From NCBI GenBank assembly GCA_963806455.1, contig CAWDXZ010000004.1:124001-188000 (forward strand): a DNA stretch of 64,000 bases. Direction: 5' to 3'. The notes below the pieces were generated by a model that did not search any database, was not told the DNA's origin, and saw only the letters and a list, made by a program, of their open reading frames with translations. The stretch is from Bog-756 sp963806455. GTDB lineage: Bacteria > Actinomycetota > Acidimicrobiia > Acidimicrobiales > RAAP-2. Numbering within the stretch: position 1 is the stretch's first letter; the number at the start of each line of letters is the position of its first letter. This document shows positions 50,663-59,910 of the stretch, one piece after another. Position numbers and translations under genes: made by a program.

Positions 50663-51454
50663 ATGGCGCCGAGGCTGCTGGTGGTGGGGGGCGGGAGGAT
50701 GGGATCCGCCCTGCTCAGCGGCCTGATAGGCGGACGATGGGCCCCGGCCGGGGAGCTGGCGGTGATCGAGCCCGACGCCGACCGGCGGCGTCTGCTGGCC
50801 GGGTCCTACCCCGGCCTCCCGGTCGAGGAGGGCCCCGTACCGGCCGAGTCCGCGGTGCTCGCCGTCAAGCCCGATGTGGCCGAGCCGGCCCTCCGCGCGC
50901 TCGCCGCCGTCGGGATCAACCGGGTGCTCTCGATCGTCGCCGGCCTGGCCACGGCCCGTCTCGAGGCCGCCCTCCCGCCGGGGAGCGTGGTGGTCCGGGC
51001 CATGCCGAACATGCCGGCCCTGATCGGAGCCGGTGTCTCCGGCATGTCGGGTGGCAGCGCGGCCACGTCGTCCGATCTGGAGTGGGCCGAGGGCATCCTC
51101 GGATCGGTGGGATCGGTGGTGCGTCTGCCCGAGCGCCACCTCGACGCCGTCACCGCCATCTCGGGCTCCGGCCCGGCGTACCTCTTCCTGGTGGCCGAGG
51201 CGATGATCGAGGCCGGCGTGACGGCCGGGCTCACCCGGGAGATCAGCCGACAGCTGGTGGTCGGGACGGTGCTCGGCGCGGCCCGGATGATGGCTGAGAC
51301 GGGCGACGACCCGGTCGACCTGCGGGCGGCGGTGACATCGCCGGGCGGGACGACGGCGGCGGCGGTCCGCACCCTCGAATTCAAAGCGGTGAGGTCGGCG
51401 TTCATCGAAGCGGTGGCCGCGGCCACCGAGCGCTCGAGGCAGTTGGGGCGGTAG
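50663..51454 (+). CDS. proC: Pyrroline-5-carboxylate reductase
   Basis: 263 aa. Rossmann start LLVVGGGRMGSALLSGL, VRAMPNMPALIGAG, the SGSGPAYLFLVAEAM helix and the TSPGGTTAAAV loop are the family's key blocks. It makes proline from pyrroline-5-carboxylate with NAD(P)H. ATG 50663 follows GGGGAGAGG. A possible -10 (TAGTACC) lies about 50 bases upstream. Confidence 0.92.
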   Translation: MAPRLLVVGGGRMGSALLSGLIGGRWAPAGELAVIEPDADRRRLLAGSYPGLPVEEGPVPAESAVLAVKPDVAEPALRALAAVGINRVLSIVAGLATARLEAALPPGSVVVRAMPNMPALIGAGVSGMSGGSAATSSDLEWAEGILGSVGSVVRLPERHLDAVTAISGSGPAYLFLVAEAMIEAGVTAGLTREISRQLVVGTVLGAARMMAETGDDPVDLRAAVTSPGGTTAAAVRTLEFKAVRSAFIEAVAAATERSRQLGR

Positions 51455-51506
51455 ATGAAGCCGCAGGCCGGATAGGCCGGGCCGTGCGAGATCGGCGGGA
51501 GCGGCG

Positions 51507-52463
51507 ATGAGCCCGGCCCGAACCGGCGGCGGCCCGGCCATCTACTTCCTGTCCGACTACGGCACCGCCGACGAGTTCGTCGGGGTGGTCCACGCCGTCC
51601 TGCACGGCGCCGCCCCGGCCGTCGCGGTCATCGACCTCGGCCACCAGGTCCCACCCTTCGATGTGCGGGCGGGCGCGGCCATGCTGGTGCGCTGCGCTCC
51701 CTACCTCGGGCCTGGGGTGGTCCTGGCGGTGGTCGACCCGGGCGTGGGCACCGACCGCCGTGCGGTGGCCGTCGAGACGGCGACCGGCGGGCCCTCGTGG
51801 TTGGTGGGACCGGACAACGGCCTGCTCGTCCCCTTGGCCGATGCCCTCGGCGGCGTGGCCCGGGCTGTTTCCCTCGAACCCGGACCGGCGGCGCCCGGGC
51901 CGCCCCCGGCCGAGCCGGTCGGACGCACCTTCGACGGTCGGGACCTCTTCGCGCCGGCCGCCGCCCATCTCGCCCTCGGGAGGTCACCCGCCCTACTCGG
52001 GAGTGACATCGACCCCCGATCGCTGGTCACCCCGGATCCCGGCCGGCGCCCGGGTCACCCGAGGGGCCGACAGCCCTCAGGAGCCGGCGCCGTGGGACCG
52101 GTGCTGGACGCCGAGGTCACCTGGGTCGATCACTTCGGCAACATCCAGCTCGATGTGGGGCCAGGCGCCCTGGACCAGATCGGGGTGGGAACCGGGACGA
52201 CGGCGCGGGTGACCGTGCTCGGGTCGCCTGCGGGTGGGGGCCAGGCCCCGGCCGCAGGGGGAGGCGACGCGGCGGGCACCTCGGTACCGGCCAGGCGGGT
52301 CCATGCCTTCGGCGAGCTGGTCGACGGCGAGTTCGGCCTGGTCACCGACAGCACGGGCCGGGCCGCGCTCGTGCTGCGCCAGGCCTCGGCCGTCCGCCGC
52401 CTGCCGCCGGTGACGGTGGGAGACACCGTCCGCATCGCCGGCGAGGGGGGGCCACCGCCATGA
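51507..52463 (+). CDS. SAM hydroxide adenosyltransferase (DUF62 family)
   Basis: 318 aa. Motifs: FLSDYGTADEFVGVV, VIDLGHQVPPFDV, AVVDPGVGT, VGPDNGLL, TFDGRDLFAPAAAHLA in the N-terminal domain, and WVDHFGNIQLDV in the C-terminal domain. The family splits SAM with water into adenosine and methionine, and includes the fluorinase and chlorinase. Two Gly/Pro-rich insertions (about 190 and 245) are poorly conserved. The ATG has GGCGGGAGCGG upstream. Confidence 0.82.
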   Translation: MSPARTGGGPAIYFLSDYGTADEFVGVVHAVLHGAAPAVAVIDLGHQVPPFDVRAGAAMLVRCAPYLGPGVVLAVVDPGVGTDRRAVAVETATGGPSWLVGPDNGLLVPLADALGGVARAVSLEPGPAAPGPPPAEPVGRTFDGRDLFAPAAAHLALGRSPALLGSDIDPRSLVTPDPGRRPGHPRGRQPSGAGAVGPVLDAEVTWVDHFGNIQLDVGPGALDQIGVGTGTTARVTVLGSPAGGGQAPAAGGGDAAGTSVPARRVHAFGELVDGEFGLVTDSTGRAALVLRQASAVRRLPPVTVGDTVRIAGEGGPPP

Positions 52464-52553
52464 GGGGCCGCCAGCACGGGGAGCCGTCGAGGAGCGGCGC
52501 GGAGGACCAGGTGGTGGACCGAGCTCGGCTTTCCGCCCGCGATGTCCGGGCCC

Positions 52554-52559
52554 TACGAT
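52554..52559 (+). promoter_or_regulatory. -10 element of the leaderless rex promoter
   Basis: TACGAT, six bases, then GTG 52566. No ribosome binding site. Confidence 0.5.
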
Positions 52560-52565
52560 CCGATC

Positions 52566-53318
52566 GTGCCGACTGACCCTTCCGCCGCCTCGTCGAAGCG
52601 CCGGCGGCCCACCCTCCCGGGGCCGAACCACCGCCGGATCCCCGAGGCCACCGTGGCCCGCCTCCCGGTGTACCAGCGGATCCTCGAGGAGCTTCTGCGT
52701 TCGGGCACCACCACCGTGTCCTCCGAACTGCTGGCGTCCTCGGCGCAGGTCAATGCGGCCAAGGTGCGGAAGGACCTCTCGTTGCTGGGCTCGTTCGGCA
52801 CCCGGGGCGCCGGCTACGACACCGGCTTCCTCATCGAGCAGATCGACCGCCAGCTCGGGCTCGACCGGGTCTGGCCCGTGGTCATCGCCGGCATCGGGAA
52901 CCTGGGCCGTGCCCTGGCCCGATCGCAAGGGTTTGCCGCCCGGAACTTCGACGTGACCGCCCTCCTCGACACCGACCCGGCCATCATCGGTGAGCGGGTC
53001 GACGACGTGGTCGTGCGGCACCCCGACGACCTCCCGACCATCGCCGCCGCCGCCCCGCTGGCCATCGGCGTCATCACCACCCCGGCCTCGGTGGCCCAAC
53101 GGGTGGCCGATCTGATGGTGAGCGCCGGGGTCAGGTCGATCCTCAATTTCGCGCCGCGGGTCCTGGAGGTCCCACCGGACATCCTGTTGCGGTATGTGGA
53201 CCTGAGCATCGAGCTCCAGGTGATCAGCTTCTACCAGTCGCGCCTCCTCGGCAGCGCCGACGGCGAGCGCATGCCGGTCATCCGCTCGGTCGGCCTGACC
53301 ACCAGCTCCTCGGACTGA
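52566..53318 (+). CDS. rex: Redox-sensing transcriptional repressor Rex
   Basis: 250 aa. N-terminal winged helix (RLPVYQRILEELLRSG, SSAQVNAAKVRKDLSLLGSF), NAD(H)-binding Rossmann domain (VIAGIGNLGRALA), and the C-terminal domain-swapped helix (LSIELQVISFYQ). It represses respiratory genes when NADH/NAD+ is low and lets go when NADH rises. Start GTG 52566 rather than an upstream in-frame ATG, since the promoter element lies six bases before it. It heads the hem genes, as in Streptomyces, and cydDCAB in this window is a likely target. Confidence 0.92.
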   Translation: MPTDPSAASSKRRRPTLPGPNHRRIPEATVARLPVYQRILEELLRSGTTTVSSELLASSAQVNAAKVRKDLSLLGSFGTRGAGYDTGFLIEQIDRQLGLDRVWPVVIAGIGNLGRALARSQGFAARNFDVTALLDTDPAIIGERVDDVVVRHPDDLPTIAAAAPLAIGVITTPASVAQRVADLMVSAGVRSILNFAPRVLEVPPDILLRYVDLSIELQVISFYQSRLLGSADGERMPVIRSVGLTTSSSD

Positions 53319-53419
53319 CCTGGGGCCGGAACGGTTCGAGGGACGGGCGCGACTGGCCAACCCCGCGCCAGGCCGCCATGCTGGAGGCCGCGAGGGTGTG
53401 GGATCGACCCGATCCGCCC

Positions 53420-53425
53420 TACGCT
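53420..53425 (+). promoter_or_regulatory. -10 element upstream of the hemA leader
   Basis: TACGCT, eight bases, then GTG 53434, which opens a 21-codon reading frame ending at 53499, before hemA. If used, hemA mRNA would begin with a leaderless small ORF. Confidence 0.4.
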
Positions 53426-53433
53426 GGTGGGTC

Positions 53434-53499
53434 GTGAGGCCGTACGCCCTGGACCAGGCCGTGACCCGGAGGGCGCCAGATGAGGAAGCCAGCAGCTGA
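53434..53499 (+). CDS. Putative 21-codon leader ORF before hemA
   Basis: GTG start directly downstream of a promoter-like hexamer, Arg-containing product (VRPYALDQAVTRRAPDEEAS), TGA stop 18 bases before the hemA start. In frame with hemA but separated by the stop. Function speculative: it may couple ribosome flow to hemA translation. Confidence 0.25.
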   Translation: MRPYALDQAVTRRAPDEEASS

Positions 53500-53517
53500 G
53501 GTGGAGGTGCGCTCCCC

Positions 53518-54801
53518 GTGTCGGTGATCGTGGTGGGCGTGGAGCAGCGGAACGCCCCGCTCGAGCTGTTGGAGCGGGTCACACTGATGGACAGCGCCCT
53601 GCCGAAGGCGCTCGGCCGCCTGCGGGACCAGTCCAACCTCTCCGAGGCCGTGATCCTCTCGACCTGCCTCCGCACCGAGATCTACGCCGTCGTCGAGCGC
53701 TTCCATGACGGCGTGGCCGAGCTGCAGGAATTCCTGGCCACTGCGGGCGGGTGCCCGGTGGACGCGCTGGCCGACCACCTCACTGTGCGATTCGACGACG
53801 ACGTGACCCGGCACCTCTTCACGGTGGCTGCCGGGCTCGACTCGGCCGTCGTCGGGGAGTCCGAGGTCCTCGGCCAGGTCAGGCGGGCCTGGGTGCGGGC
53901 CCGGGACGAACAGGTGTCGGGGCCCGTCCTCGGCGCCATGTTCCGCCACGCCGTCGAGACGGGCAAGCGGGTCCGGTCGGAGACGGCCATCGCCCGCGGC
54001 ATCACCTCGCTGTCCCACGGCGCGGTGGCCCTGGCCGCCCACCGCCGGAGTGGGGGGCTGGCCGGTGCCCGGGTGCTCGTGGTCGGGGCCGGCGAGATGG
54101 GACAGGGGGTGGCCCAGGCCCTGTCCGGACACGAACCCACCAGCATGGTCATCGCCAATCGCACGCCGGACAGGACCGAGGCGCTCGTGGCCGGTCTTCC
54201 CGGCGCGGTCGTCGACCTGGTGAGCGCCGAGTCGCTCGAGGGGCTGGCCGGCCTGCTGGCCGGGTCCGACGTGGTCTTCACGTCCGTCGGCACGACCCAT
54301 CCCATCGTCGAACGGTCGATGGTCGAGGCCGCCGTGGCCGACCGCGATCCGGTCCACCCCATGGTGATGGTCGACCTCGGCGTGCCTCGCAACGTGGAGC
54401 CCGAGGTATCCGCCCTGGAGGGCGTGGTCCTGCTCGACATGGAGGACCTGCGCGCCGCGGTGGACGACGCCCTCTCCGGGCGCCAGGACGAAGTCGCCGG
54501 GGCGGCCCGGATCGTCACCGACGAGGTGGAGCGGTACCGGGTGGTGTCGCGGGCCCGTGACGCAGCACCCATGGTCTCGGCTCTGCGGGCCCGGGTGGAG
54601 GAGGCCAGGCAAGCGGAGCTCGACCGGCAACGGTCGAAACGATCCGGACTGTCGGAGGAGCAATGGGAACAGGTCGACGCGGTGACCAGGTCCATGGCGG
54701 CCAAACTGCTCCATCAGCCGACGGTGACCCTCAAGGATGCCGCCGGTACTCCGAGGGGTGAGCGCCTTGTCGAATCGCTCCGCACGTTGTTCGATCTGTA
54801 G
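53518..54801 (+). CDS. hemA: Glutamyl-tRNA reductase
   Basis: 427 aa. The catalytic Cys is in ILSTCLRTEIYAVV, the tRNA and substrate domain includes GLDSAVVGESEVLGQVRRAW, the NADPH domain VLVVGAGEMGQGVAQAL, and the C-terminal dimerisation helix is present. First step of the C5 tetrapyrrole pathway. GTG start with GGAGG about ten bases before. The hem genes follow in pathway order with overlaps further down. Confidence 0.93.
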   Translation: MSVIVVGVEQRNAPLELLERVTLMDSALPKALGRLRDQSNLSEAVILSTCLRTEIYAVVERFHDGVAELQEFLATAGGCPVDALADHLTVRFDDDVTRHLFTVAAGLDSAVVGESEVLGQVRRAWVRARDEQVSGPVLGAMFRHAVETGKRVRSETAIARGITSLSHGAVALAAHRRSGGLAGARVLVVGAGEMGQGVAQALSGHEPTSMVIANRTPDRTEALVAGLPGAVVDLVSAESLEGLAGLLAGSDVVFTSVGTTHPIVERSMVEAAVADRDPVHPMVMVDLGVPRNVEPEVSALEGVVLLDMEDLRAAVDDALSGRQDEVAGAARIVTDEVERYRVVSRARDAAPMVSALRARVEEARQAELDRQRSKRSGLSEEQWEQVDAVTRSMAAKLLHQPTVTLKDAAGTPRGERLVESLRTLFDL

Positions 54802-54836
54802 CCGGCACCCGGTCGGTCCCGTCGTGCACCCTCGTC

Positions 54837-55802
54837 TTGGCTGATCGGACCGTCCGGCTGGCGACCCGGGGATCCCCGCTGGCGCGGTGGCAGGCCGGGC
54901 GCGTGGCCGAACTGCTCGGACGGGCCGGCTGGGGCTCGTCGCTCGTGGTCGTGGAGACCGACGGGGACCGCCGGGCCGACGTGCCCGTCGACCGGCTCGG
55001 CGGGCAGGGCGTCTTCGTCAAAGAAGTGCAAGCGGCGGTGGCCCGTGGTGATGCCGACGGGGCCGTCCACTCGGCCAAGGACCTTCCCGCCGGCCCGTCG
55101 AACGACGACTTCGGCCTGGTGCTGGCGGCCTTCCCCGAGCGGGCCGACCCGCGTGACCTCTTGGTCGGGGCCACCGTCGGCACTCTGCCCATCGGGGCCA
55201 GGGTGGCAACCGGCTCGGCCCGCCGCCGGGCGCAACTGGCCAATCTCCGTCCCGACCTCATCTTCACCGGGTTGCGGGGCAATCTCGCCACCCGGTTGGC
55301 CGCCGTCGGCACGAACGGCGTCGCCGCGGTGGTGGTGGCCAAGGCGGCCGTGGACCGGCTGGACTGGGGTCCGCCGGACGGTCTGGAGACCGAGGTGCTC
55401 GATCCGGTCGTGATGGTCCCCCAGGTGGGCCAAGGCGCGTTGGCCGTGGAGTGCAGGGCGGACGACGATGCCACCCGATCGCGCCTGGCGGCCATCGGTG
55501 ACCCGGGTGTGGCGCCGCCGGTACTCGCCGAACGCGCCTACCTGGCCCGTCTGGGCGGGGGATGCACCCTCCCGGTCGGCGCCTATGCCGAGTGGGTCCC
55601 GGAACCGGAGGACGGGGAGCGACCGGAGTTGCGGCTCACCGGCATGATCGCCTCGGGCGACGGTCGTGTCGTCTTGCGGCACGCGCGCACCGGCGGCGAT
55701 GCCGAGGCCCTCGGACAGGAGGTGGCCCGGTATCTGCTGGAGGACGCCGGGGGCAGGGACCTCGGCGAATGGGTCCCCGCTCCGGGCGGGCCGTCGGCGT
55801 GA
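54837..55802 (+). CDS. hemC: Hydroxymethylbilane synthase
   Basis: 321 aa. RLATRGSPLARWQAG, VHSAKDLPAG, VATGSARRRAQL and the dipyrromethane cofactor Cys loop ARLGGGCTLPVGAYA are all present. It polymerises four porphobilinogens. The only sensible start in frame is TTG at 54837, right before the conserved N-terminus; no ATG or GTG lies between it and the upstream stop. Confidence 0.92.
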   Translation: MADRTVRLATRGSPLARWQAGRVAELLGRAGWGSSLVVVETDGDRRADVPVDRLGGQGVFVKEVQAAVARGDADGAVHSAKDLPAGPSNDDFGLVLAAFPERADPRDLLVGATVGTLPIGARVATGSARRRAQLANLRPDLIFTGLRGNLATRLAAVGTNGVAAVVVAKAAVDRLDWGPPDGLETEVLDPVVMVPQVGQGALAVECRADDDATRSRLAAIGDPGVAPPVLAERAYLARLGGGCTLPVGAYAEWVPEPEDGERPELRLTGMIASGDGRVVLRHARTGGDAEALGQEVARYLLEDAGGRDLGEWVPAPGGPSA

Positions 55803-56575
55803 CCGTCTACCTGGTCGGAGCGGGTCCCGGCGATCCGGGTCTGCTGACCCTACGGGGGGCCGAGCTGCTGGGCCAGGCCGATGTCGTCGTCCACGACCGG
55901 CTCATCGCCCACGAGCTGCTGGGCCTCGCCCCATCCGGAGCCGTGCTGATCGACGCGGGCAAGGCCCCCGGGGCCGGCTCCCGCCAAGCGGAGATCAACG
56001 CCGCCCTCATCGAGCACGGACGGGCCGGACGGCGGGTGGTCCGCCTCAAGGGGGGCGATCCGTTCGTGCTCGGCCGCGGCGGCGAAGAGGCGGAGGCCCT
56101 GAGGCAGGCCGGAGTCGACTACGAGATCGTCCCCGGGGTGAGCTCGGCCTTCGCCGCTCCGGCCGCCGCCGGCATCCCCGTCACGCACCGAGGCCTGGCC
56201 ACTTCGGTGAGCGTGGTGACGGGCACGGTGGGAGAGCGTTCCGCCGGGCGGGGTGTCGACTGGCGTTCCCTGGGGCGGGCCGGGGGGACGCTGGTCATCC
56301 TCATGGGCATGTCGGAACGGGCCGAGATCGCTGCCGAGCTCATCGACGGCGGCCGTCCTCCGGACACACCGGTCGCCGTGGTGCACTGGGGGGCCACTGC
56401 CCGACAACGCGTGGTGCGGTCGACGCTGGACGAGCTGGCCTCGATCGACCTGCCTCCTCCGGCCGCGATCGTCATCGGGCCGGTGGCCGCGCTGGACCTC
56501 AGGTCGACCATCGGCCAGGGCGGCCCGGGCCGGTCGAGCGGGAAGGCGCCCGGACCGGACGGTGCGCCCCGGTGA
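55799..56575 (+). CDS. cobA: Uroporphyrinogen-III C-methyltransferase
   Basis: 258 aa SUMT: VYLVGAGPGDPGLLTLRGAE, VVHDRLI, VRLKGGDPFVLGRGGEEAEAL, VPGVSSAFAAPAAAGIPVTHRG. It makes precorrin-2 for sirohaem or cobalamin. GTG start overlaps the hemC stop, and its own stop overlaps hemD (GTGA). No CysG-type dehydrogenase domain. Confidence 0.9.
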   Translation: MTVYLVGAGPGDPGLLTLRGAELLGQADVVVHDRLIAHELLGLAPSGAVLIDAGKAPGAGSRQAEINAALIEHGRAGRRVVRLKGGDPFVLGRGGEEAEALRQAGVDYEIVPGVSSAFAAPAAAGIPVTHRGLATSVSVVTGTVGERSAGRGVDWRSLGRAGGTLVILMGMSERAEIAAELIDGGRPPDTPVAVVHWGATARQRVVRSTLDELASIDLPPPAAIVIGPVAALDLRSTIGQGGPGRSSGKAPGPDGAPR

Positions 56576-57411
56576 CGGCGCGACCGCTCGCCGGGCGGAG
56601 TGTGGTGGTCACCCGCCCACGCTCCCAGTCCCCATCCCTGGTCGAGAAGCTCGAACGGCTGGGGGCGACCGTGGTCGGCCTCCCGGTCATCGCCATCGAC
56701 GATCCCGCCGACGGTGGCCGGGCCCTGGCCGCCGGCGCCCGGCGACTGGCCGCCGGCGCCTACCGGTGGGTGGCCCTGACGTCCCCCAATGCGGCATCCC
56801 GCCTGCTGGATGCCCTCGGCCCTGAGGGTGCTCCGGACGAGGTGTGCTGGGCGGCGGTGGGGGCGGGGACGGCCCGGGTGCTGGACCACGCCGGCATCGC
56901 TGCCGACTTGGTCCCGACGGTGTCGACGGCCGAGTCGCTGGCCGATGCCTTCCCCCGTCCGGGGACGTCGGACACGGGGGCGGCCGGGCCCGACCGGGTG
57001 ACGGGCACCGTCCTGTTCCCGCGGGCGGAGACGGTCCGGAGCCACCTCGCCCCCGGGCTCCGGGCCAAGGGATGGGTGGTCGACGAGATCGTCGCCTACC
57101 GGACGGTGGCCGGCGACCCCGACCCCGACGCGCTGGCCTCGGCGGCCAGGGCCGACGCCGTGGCCTTCACCTCGTCTTCGACGGTGGCGCGCGCCACGGA
57201 GCTCCTCGGCGCGGGCCGGCTGCCCCCGGTGGTGGTGACCATCGGCCCGGTGACCTCGTCCTCGGTCCGTTCGGCCGGATTGCGGGTGTCGGCCGAGGCC
57301 GACCCCCACACCGTCGACGGCCTGGTGGCGGCGCTGGTCGACGCCCTCGGGGACAGCGGGGCCAGCGGGGACAGCGGGGACAGCGGGGACGGCCCGGATC
57401 CGGGCCCCTGA
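56572..57411 (+). CDS. hemD: Uroporphyrinogen-III synthase
   Basis: 279 aa, two-lobed HemD fold: VVVTRPRSQSPSLVEKLERL, VALTSPNAASRLLDAL, TVLFPRAETVRSHLAPGLRA, VAFTSSSTVARATELLG. It closes and inverts the last ring to make uroporphyrinogen III. The C-terminal tail (DSGASGDSGDSGDG) is coded by five 9-bp GGGGACAGC-like units at 57349-57393. GTG start overlaps cobA. Confidence 0.85.
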   Translation: MTARPLAGRSVVVTRPRSQSPSLVEKLERLGATVVGLPVIAIDDPADGGRALAAGARRLAAGAYRWVALTSPNAASRLLDALGPEGAPDEVCWAAVGAGTARVLDHAGIAADLVPTVSTAESLADAFPRPGTSDTGAAGPDRVTGTVLFPRAETVRSHLAPGLRAKGWVVDEIVAYRTVAGDPDPDALASAARADAVAFTSSSTVARATELLGAGRLPPVVVTIGPVTSSSVRSAGLRVSAEADPHTVDGLVAALVDALGDSGASGDSGDSGDGPDPGP

Positions 57412-57515
57412 CCCGGACGCCCCGATGTCACCGGGCCCGGACCGCCCCGGACCGGCCCCGCCGAGGCCCCGGACCCTCCCGGCGAGCACCCCGGGGCCGC
57501 TCCTGCCGCCTGCCA

Positions 57516-57521
57516 TAGGCT
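57516..57521 (+). promoter_or_regulatory. -10 element before hemB
   Basis: TAGGCT, eight bases, then GTG 57530. It implies that hemB-hemL can be transcribed apart from rex-hemACD. Confidence 0.45.
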
Positions 57522-57529
57522 GGCGGGCA

Positions 57530-58567
57530 GTGTCCAGCCGCACCCCAGCACCACCTCCCGCCCGCGGGCCCCTCCCCGGGTACCCGGTGGCCCGCCCCCG
57601 GCGCCTCCGTCGGACCCAGGCCATGCGCCGGCTGGTGGCCGAGGCCCGGCTGTCGGTGGACGACCTGGTGGCTCCGTTGTTCGTGGTCGACGGCCTCGCC
57701 GAGGCGCGCCCGATCTCCTCCCTGCCCGGCGTGGTCCAACATACGGTCGACTCGCTCATCGTCGAGGCCAAGCGACTGGCCTCCCTCGGGCTCCCAGCGG
57801 TGATCCTCTTCGGCGTCCCCCGCCGGGAGGACAAGGATGCGACCGGGTCGGCGGCCCTCCGCCCGGACGGCATCACCCAGCGGGCCCTCCGGTCGGTTCG
57901 CGACGCGGTCGGTGACAGCTTGGTGATCATGGCCGACTGCTGCCTGGACGAGTTCACCGACCACGGTCACTGCGGCGTACTGGACCGGTCGACCGGTGAC
58001 GTGGACAACGATGCCACCCTCCCCCTCTACGCCGAGCTGGCCGTGAGCCAGTCGGCGGCGGGGGCCGACGTCATCGCCCCCAGCGGCATGATGGACGGTC
58101 AGGTGGGCGCCATACGGAGTGCGCTCGACGCCTCCGGCTTCGGTGAGACGGCCGTCCTCGCCTATGCGGCCAAGTACGCCTCGTCCCTCTACGGCCCGTT
58201 CCGCGAGGCCGCCGACGTGAGCATTGCCGACGGTGGTGACCGCAAGGGCTACCAGCAGGACCCCCGCAACCGCCGTGAGGCGCGACGCGAGGTCGACCTC
58301 GACATCGGCGAGGGCGCCGACATGGTGATGGTCAAGCCGGCGCTGACCTACCTCGACGTGATCGCCGACGTGCGTGCCGCCGTCGGTGTGCCGCTGGGGG
58401 CGTACCACGTGAGCGGGGAGTACGCCATGGTCAAGGCGGCCGCCGAACGCGGTTGGGTCGACGGGTCGGCGGTGGCGATCGAGCAACTCACCTCGGTCAA
58501 GCGGGCCGGCGCCGACTTCGTGCTGACCTATTTTGCGGCCGAGTTGGCCGAGGACCTCGGTGACTGA
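57530..58567 (+). CDS. hemB: Delta-aminolevulinic acid dehydratase (porphobilinogen synthase)
   Basis: 345 aa. Cys-rich metal site ADCCLDEFTDHGHCG, first catalytic Lys in AYAAKYASSLYGPFREA, second in MVMVKPALTYLDVI, and YHVSGEYAMVKAA. Condenses two ALA to porphobilinogen. GTG 57530 is chosen because of the TAGGCT element eight bases upstream; the frame opens further back without conserved sequence. Confidence 0.93.
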   Translation: MSSRTPAPPPARGPLPGYPVARPRRLRRTQAMRRLVAEARLSVDDLVAPLFVVDGLAEARPISSLPGVVQHTVDSLIVEAKRLASLGLPAVILFGVPRREDKDATGSAALRPDGITQRALRSVRDAVGDSLVIMADCCLDEFTDHGHCGVLDRSTGDVDNDATLPLYAELAVSQSAAGADVIAPSGMMDGQVGAIRSALDASGFGETAVLAYAAKYASSLYGPFREAADVSIADGGDRKGYQQDPRNRREARREVDLDIGEGADMVMVKPALTYLDVIADVRAAVGVPLGAYHVSGEYAMVKAAAERGWVDGSAVAIEQLTSVKRAGADFVLTYFAAELAEDLGD

Positions 58568-59879
58568 GCGCCGCCGCTCGGATTCGCTCATGGGACGGGC
58601 CACGACGGTGATCCCCGGGGGCGTCAACTCCCCGGTCCGGTCGTTCCGGTCCGTGGGTGGCCATCCCTACTTCGTGGCACGCGGGGAGGGTGCCTACGTC
58701 TGGGACGTCGACGGGAACCGGTTCCTCGACTTCGTCCAGTCCTACGGCGCCACCATCCTCGGGCATGCCCATCCCTCGGTGGTCAGGGCCATCACCGACG
58801 CCGCCGGCCGCGGCACCACCTTCGGGGCACCGACCGAGGGCGAGGTCCGCCTGGCCGAGGCCATCTGTTCCCGCGTCGAGGGCTGCGAGCAGGTCCGACT
58901 GGTTTCGTCGGGGACCGAGGCGGCCATGAGCGCCGTCCGGGTCGCACGAGGGTTCACCGGTCGGTCGCGAATCGTCAAGTTCTCGGGCTGCTACCACGGG
59001 CATTCCGACGCGCTCCTGGCCGGCGGGGGCAGCGGGTTGGCCACGCTCGGGCTGCCCGACTCGGCCGGCGTGCCCGAGGCCGCCGTGGCGGACACGCTGG
59101 TCGTCCCCTACAACCGGGTACCGGCCATCGACGATCAGGTGGCGTGCGTGATCGTCGAGGCGGTGGCGGCCAACATGGGACTGGTGGGGCCCATCGACGG
59201 GTTCCTGTCCGAGCTGCGCACCGCCTGCGATGCGACCGGCGCCCTGCTGGTCTTCGACGAGGTGATCACCGGGTTCCGCCTCGGCGAGGGCGGGGCCTCG
59301 GGCTGGGCTGGCGTGCGCCCCGACCTGTGGTGCTTCGGGAAGGTCATCGGCGGCGGGCTGCCGGTGGGTGCTTTCGGCGGACGCGCCGACGTGCTGGCGT
59401 CGCTGGCTCCGGTGGGCCCCGTCTACCAAGCCGGGACCCTGTCGGGCAACCCGTTGGCCACCGCGGCCGGTCTGGCCGTGCTCGAGGAGCTCGACGCCGC
59501 GGCGTACGAGGTCCTGGCGGCCCGGGTGGGGCGATTCGCCCCCGCCCTGGAGGAGGTGCTCACGACCGCGCTGTTCAAGGCGGGGGCCGAGGACCGTCAC
59601 GGGCGTCAGCTCGAGGCCCGGGTGCCGGTGGTCGGGCCGCTCTTCAGTGTGTTCTTCGTCCCGGCCGGCACCGGCCCGGTCGTCGACTACGACGGCGCCG
59701 CCGCGTCGGCGGCCACCGGTCTCTACGCCCGGCTGTTCACCGCCCTGATCGAGCGAGGCGTGGCCTTGGCTCCGGGGCCGTACGAGGTGGCGTTCCCCTC
59801 GATGGCCCATGGGGAGTCCGAGTTCGAACGCGCCCTCGATGCCGTCTCCGAAGCCATCTTGGAAGCTGTCGCCGGCTGA
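58560..59879 (+). CDS. hemL: Glutamate-1-semialdehyde 2,1-aminomutase
   Basis: 439 aa PLP enzyme. VIPGGVNSPVRSFRSVGG, VSSGTEAAMSAVRVARGFTG, YHGHSD, LLVFDEVITGFR and the PLP Lys in CFGKVIGGGLPVGAFGG. Makes 5-aminolevulinate, the product of the HemA route. GTG 58560 overlaps the end of hemB; ATG 58590 is another possible start, just before the conserved region. Confidence 0.93.
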   Translation: MTERRRSDSLMGRATTVIPGGVNSPVRSFRSVGGHPYFVARGEGAYVWDVDGNRFLDFVQSYGATILGHAHPSVVRAITDAAGRGTTFGAPTEGEVRLAEAICSRVEGCEQVRLVSSGTEAAMSAVRVARGFTGRSRIVKFSGCYHGHSDALLAGGGSGLATLGLPDSAGVPEAAVADTLVVPYNRVPAIDDQVACVIVEAVAANMGLVGPIDGFLSELRTACDATGALLVFDEVITGFRLGEGGASGWAGVRPDLWCFGKVIGGGLPVGAFGGRADVLASLAPVGPVYQAGTLSGNPLATAAGLAVLEELDAAAYEVLAARVGRFAPALEEVLTTALFKAGAEDRHGRQLEARVPVVGPLFSVFFVPAGTGPVVDYDGAAASAATGLYARLFTALIERGVALAPGPYEVAFPSMAHGESEFERALDAVSEAILEAVAG

Positions 59880-59910
59880 GACGTGAGCGGGGCGACCGGC
59901 GGGGATGCAC

